DNA from: Centipeda infelix ATCC 43532 | GTDB taxonomy: Bacteria; Bacillota; Negativicutes; Selenomonadales; Selenomonadaceae | DNA length: 64,000 bases | Assembly: GCF_000234095.1 (NCBI RefSeq) | Contig: NZ_JH376799.1 | Location: 444,313-508,312, forward strand | Direction of reading: 5' to 3' | Shown: piece after piece, positions 63,112 to 64,000 of the stretch | Layout: every line of letters starts with the position of its first letter | How positions within the stretch are numbered: position 1 is the stretch's first letter | Made by a program: the position numbers and the translations under genes | Notes under the pieces: model-generated | Seen by the model: only the letters and a program-made list of their open reading frames with translations | The model's database searches: none | What the model was told of the DNA's origin: nothing

Positions 63112-63240
63112 AATCGCGCAGATTGGGCATCTTTTCCGCCCAATCTGCGCGTCCAAATCCTCCACATAGGTTTATCTATGCGTCCGGTTGGTCCGCTTGA
63201 TCGAACGACAAATCTGCTCCAATCTGAACGATTTTACATT
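63109..63240 (+). repeat. Diverged copy of the MITE-like repeat
   Basis: About 132 bp, starting at the livF stop. Shares AAATCCTCCACATAG, CTATGCGTCCGGTT and CTCCAATCTGA blocks with the copy at 45316-45478, in the same plus-strand order. Ends pair as TAAAATCG/CGATTTTA and CAGATTGG/CCAATCTG. The outermost GGA..CGCTGA part is missing. Confidence 0.7.
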
Positions 63241-63320
63241 TCCCGAAAAGGATATTTCATTCATTAAGGCGAATATTTAGAAACATATCACACGTATCCA
63301 TTGGCAAGGAGGAAGCATTT

Positions 63321-63965
63321 ATGTTTGTTGCCAACTGTATGACCAAGAACCCTGTCACGATTGCGCCCGATGCAGGTATGGACGAGGCAGAAAAGCTCAT
63401 GGACAAGGGGCATTTCCGTCGTCTCCCCGTCGTGGAGCACGGAAAGCTCGTCGGCTTTTTCACGAACCGCGATCTCCTGCGCGCTTCGCCGTCTGCGGCA
63501 ACCACACTCGATCGCTACGAAGTGCGCACCCTGCTCTCAAAGATCAAGGTCGCCGATGTCATGCAGAAGAACGTCATCACCGTCACCGATACGATGACGA
63601 TCGAGGAGGCTGCGCTCGTCATGGAGCGCGAGAAGATCGGCGGTGTCCCCGTTCTCTCTGAGGTTGGCAAGCTCGTCGGCATCATCTCCTCCACGGACAT
63701 CTTCCGTGCCTTTATCGCCGTCATGGGACTGGACAGCGGCAAGACACGACTCACGATCGACGTTTCTGACCGCAAGGGCGTTCTGCGTGACATCTCGACT
63801 GTCCTTGCCGACCTCGACATCAGCATCGACAGCATGGTCACACTCCCGCAGCCAAGCGGCACCTATCAGATCATCATCCGCGCCGACATCGACGACGTAG
63901 ACACGGTCAAGGAACGCCTCTGGGCGAAGGGATTCAAGGTCAGCCACGTGATCCAGATCGGCTGA
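63321..63965 (+). CDS. CBS-ACT domain protein (AcuB-like)
   Basis: 214 residues. Two CBS repeats (about 1-60: VANCMTKNPVTIAPDAGMDEAEKLM; about 75-135: VADVMQKNVITVTDTMTIEEAALVM), which bind adenosyl nucleotides. Then an ACT domain (about 140-210: TRLTIDVSDRKGVLRDISTVLADLDISIDSMVT), an amino-acid sensor. AcuB-like regulators have this layout. Coming right after liv genes, it may sense branched-chain amino acids, which is inference. GGCAAGGAGGAAGCATTT precedes the ATG. Confidence 0.88.
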   Translation: MFVANCMTKNPVTIAPDAGMDEAEKLMDKGHFRRLPVVEHGKLVGFFTNRDLLRASPSAATTLDRYEVRTLLSKIKVADVMQKNVITVTDTMTIEEAALVMEREKIGGVPVLSEVGKLVGIISSTDIFRAFIAVMGLDSGKTRLTIDVSDRKGVLRDISTVLADLDISIDSMVTLPQPSGTYQIIIRADIDDVDTVKERLWAKGFKVSHVIQIG

Positions 63966-64000
63966 ACACCTTCATCCATACAAAAACTCTGCCGTTTTAG

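Overview
The window reads as a chromosomal segment of a diderm, anaerobic member of the Negativicutes, most likely Selenomonas or a close relative. The grounds are a high-GC genome (roughly 55-60% by eye) with strong Firmicutes-style ribosome binding sites, combined with outer-membrane features (a TonB-dependent receptor, flagellar L- and P-ring genes) and anaerobic enzymes (pyruvate formate-lyase, formate-THF ligase, an anaerobic ribonucleotide reductase activase). The genus is inference; no rRNA or tRNA gene is present.

Layout. 1-1.9 kb: the 5' part of valS on the minus strand, with its own promoter and leader hairpin. 1.95-14.85 kb: a one-direction accessory cluster (minus strand) with a DegT-type aminotransferase, a StrF-like/GT2 glycosyltransferase, a CatB-like acyltransferase, two LuxC-LuxE cassettes, an AMP-forming acyl ligase, a dedicated acyl carrier protein, a NeuB-type nonulosonate synthase, an SDR, a FabZ-like dehydratase and a NeuD-like acyltransferase. 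There is no luciferase and no CMP-sugar synthetase. The set looks like a surface-glycan or flagellin-modification locus that makes an acyl-derived aldehyde; its product is unknown. 15.0-22.4 kb: a housekeeping run (polyprenyl diphosphate synthase, two TatA, TatC, UbiD-like, UbiA-like, folD, fhs). 22.5-30.4 kb: a NAGPA-domain exported protein, then mreB-flgF-flgG-flgA-flgH-flgI-flgJ. 30.5-34.5 kb (plus strand): acetyltransferase, cytidine deaminase, CheY/CheX pair, MscS channel, then a region dense in DnaA- and NrdR-like boxes that drives a small stand-alone NrdD-C-terminus-like protein and nrdG. 34.7-46.8 kb: transporters, acetyltransferase, cysteine-rich protein, MBL hydrolase, holA, a 25-residue membrane peptide resembling type I toxins, pflBA, MFS pump, flavodoxin, YgbA-like protein, asparaginase and a low-GC PBECR-like protein. 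46.8-47.4 kb: trmO behind its own promoter, a structured leader and a terminator. 47.7-52.7 kb: one 1669-residue protein that joins a TonB-dependent receptor to a second outer-membrane barrel and carries a 10-G tract just after its signal peptide. 53-56.8 kb: thioredoxin reductase with a CHMC active site, two glutaredoxin-like proteins, GntP-type permease and a SYLF protein. 56.8-64 kb: diaminopimelate decarboxylase, the livJHMGF branched-chain amino acid ABC transporter and a CBS-ACT protein.

Two repeat families stand out. One (34555-34719 and 58238-58396) folds into a long multi-helix hairpin in which several helices change on both sides between the two copies, as expected of a structured RNA. 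The other is a MITE-like palindrome of about 162 bp, with two full copies (37688-37849 and, inverted, 45316-45478), a diverged copy (63109-63240) and short derivatives (43041, 56098).

The best candidates for something undescribed are the LuxC/LuxE-ACP-NeuB cluster, the double-barrel outer-membrane fusion with its phase-variation tract, the covarying dispersed RNA, and the trmO leader RNA.
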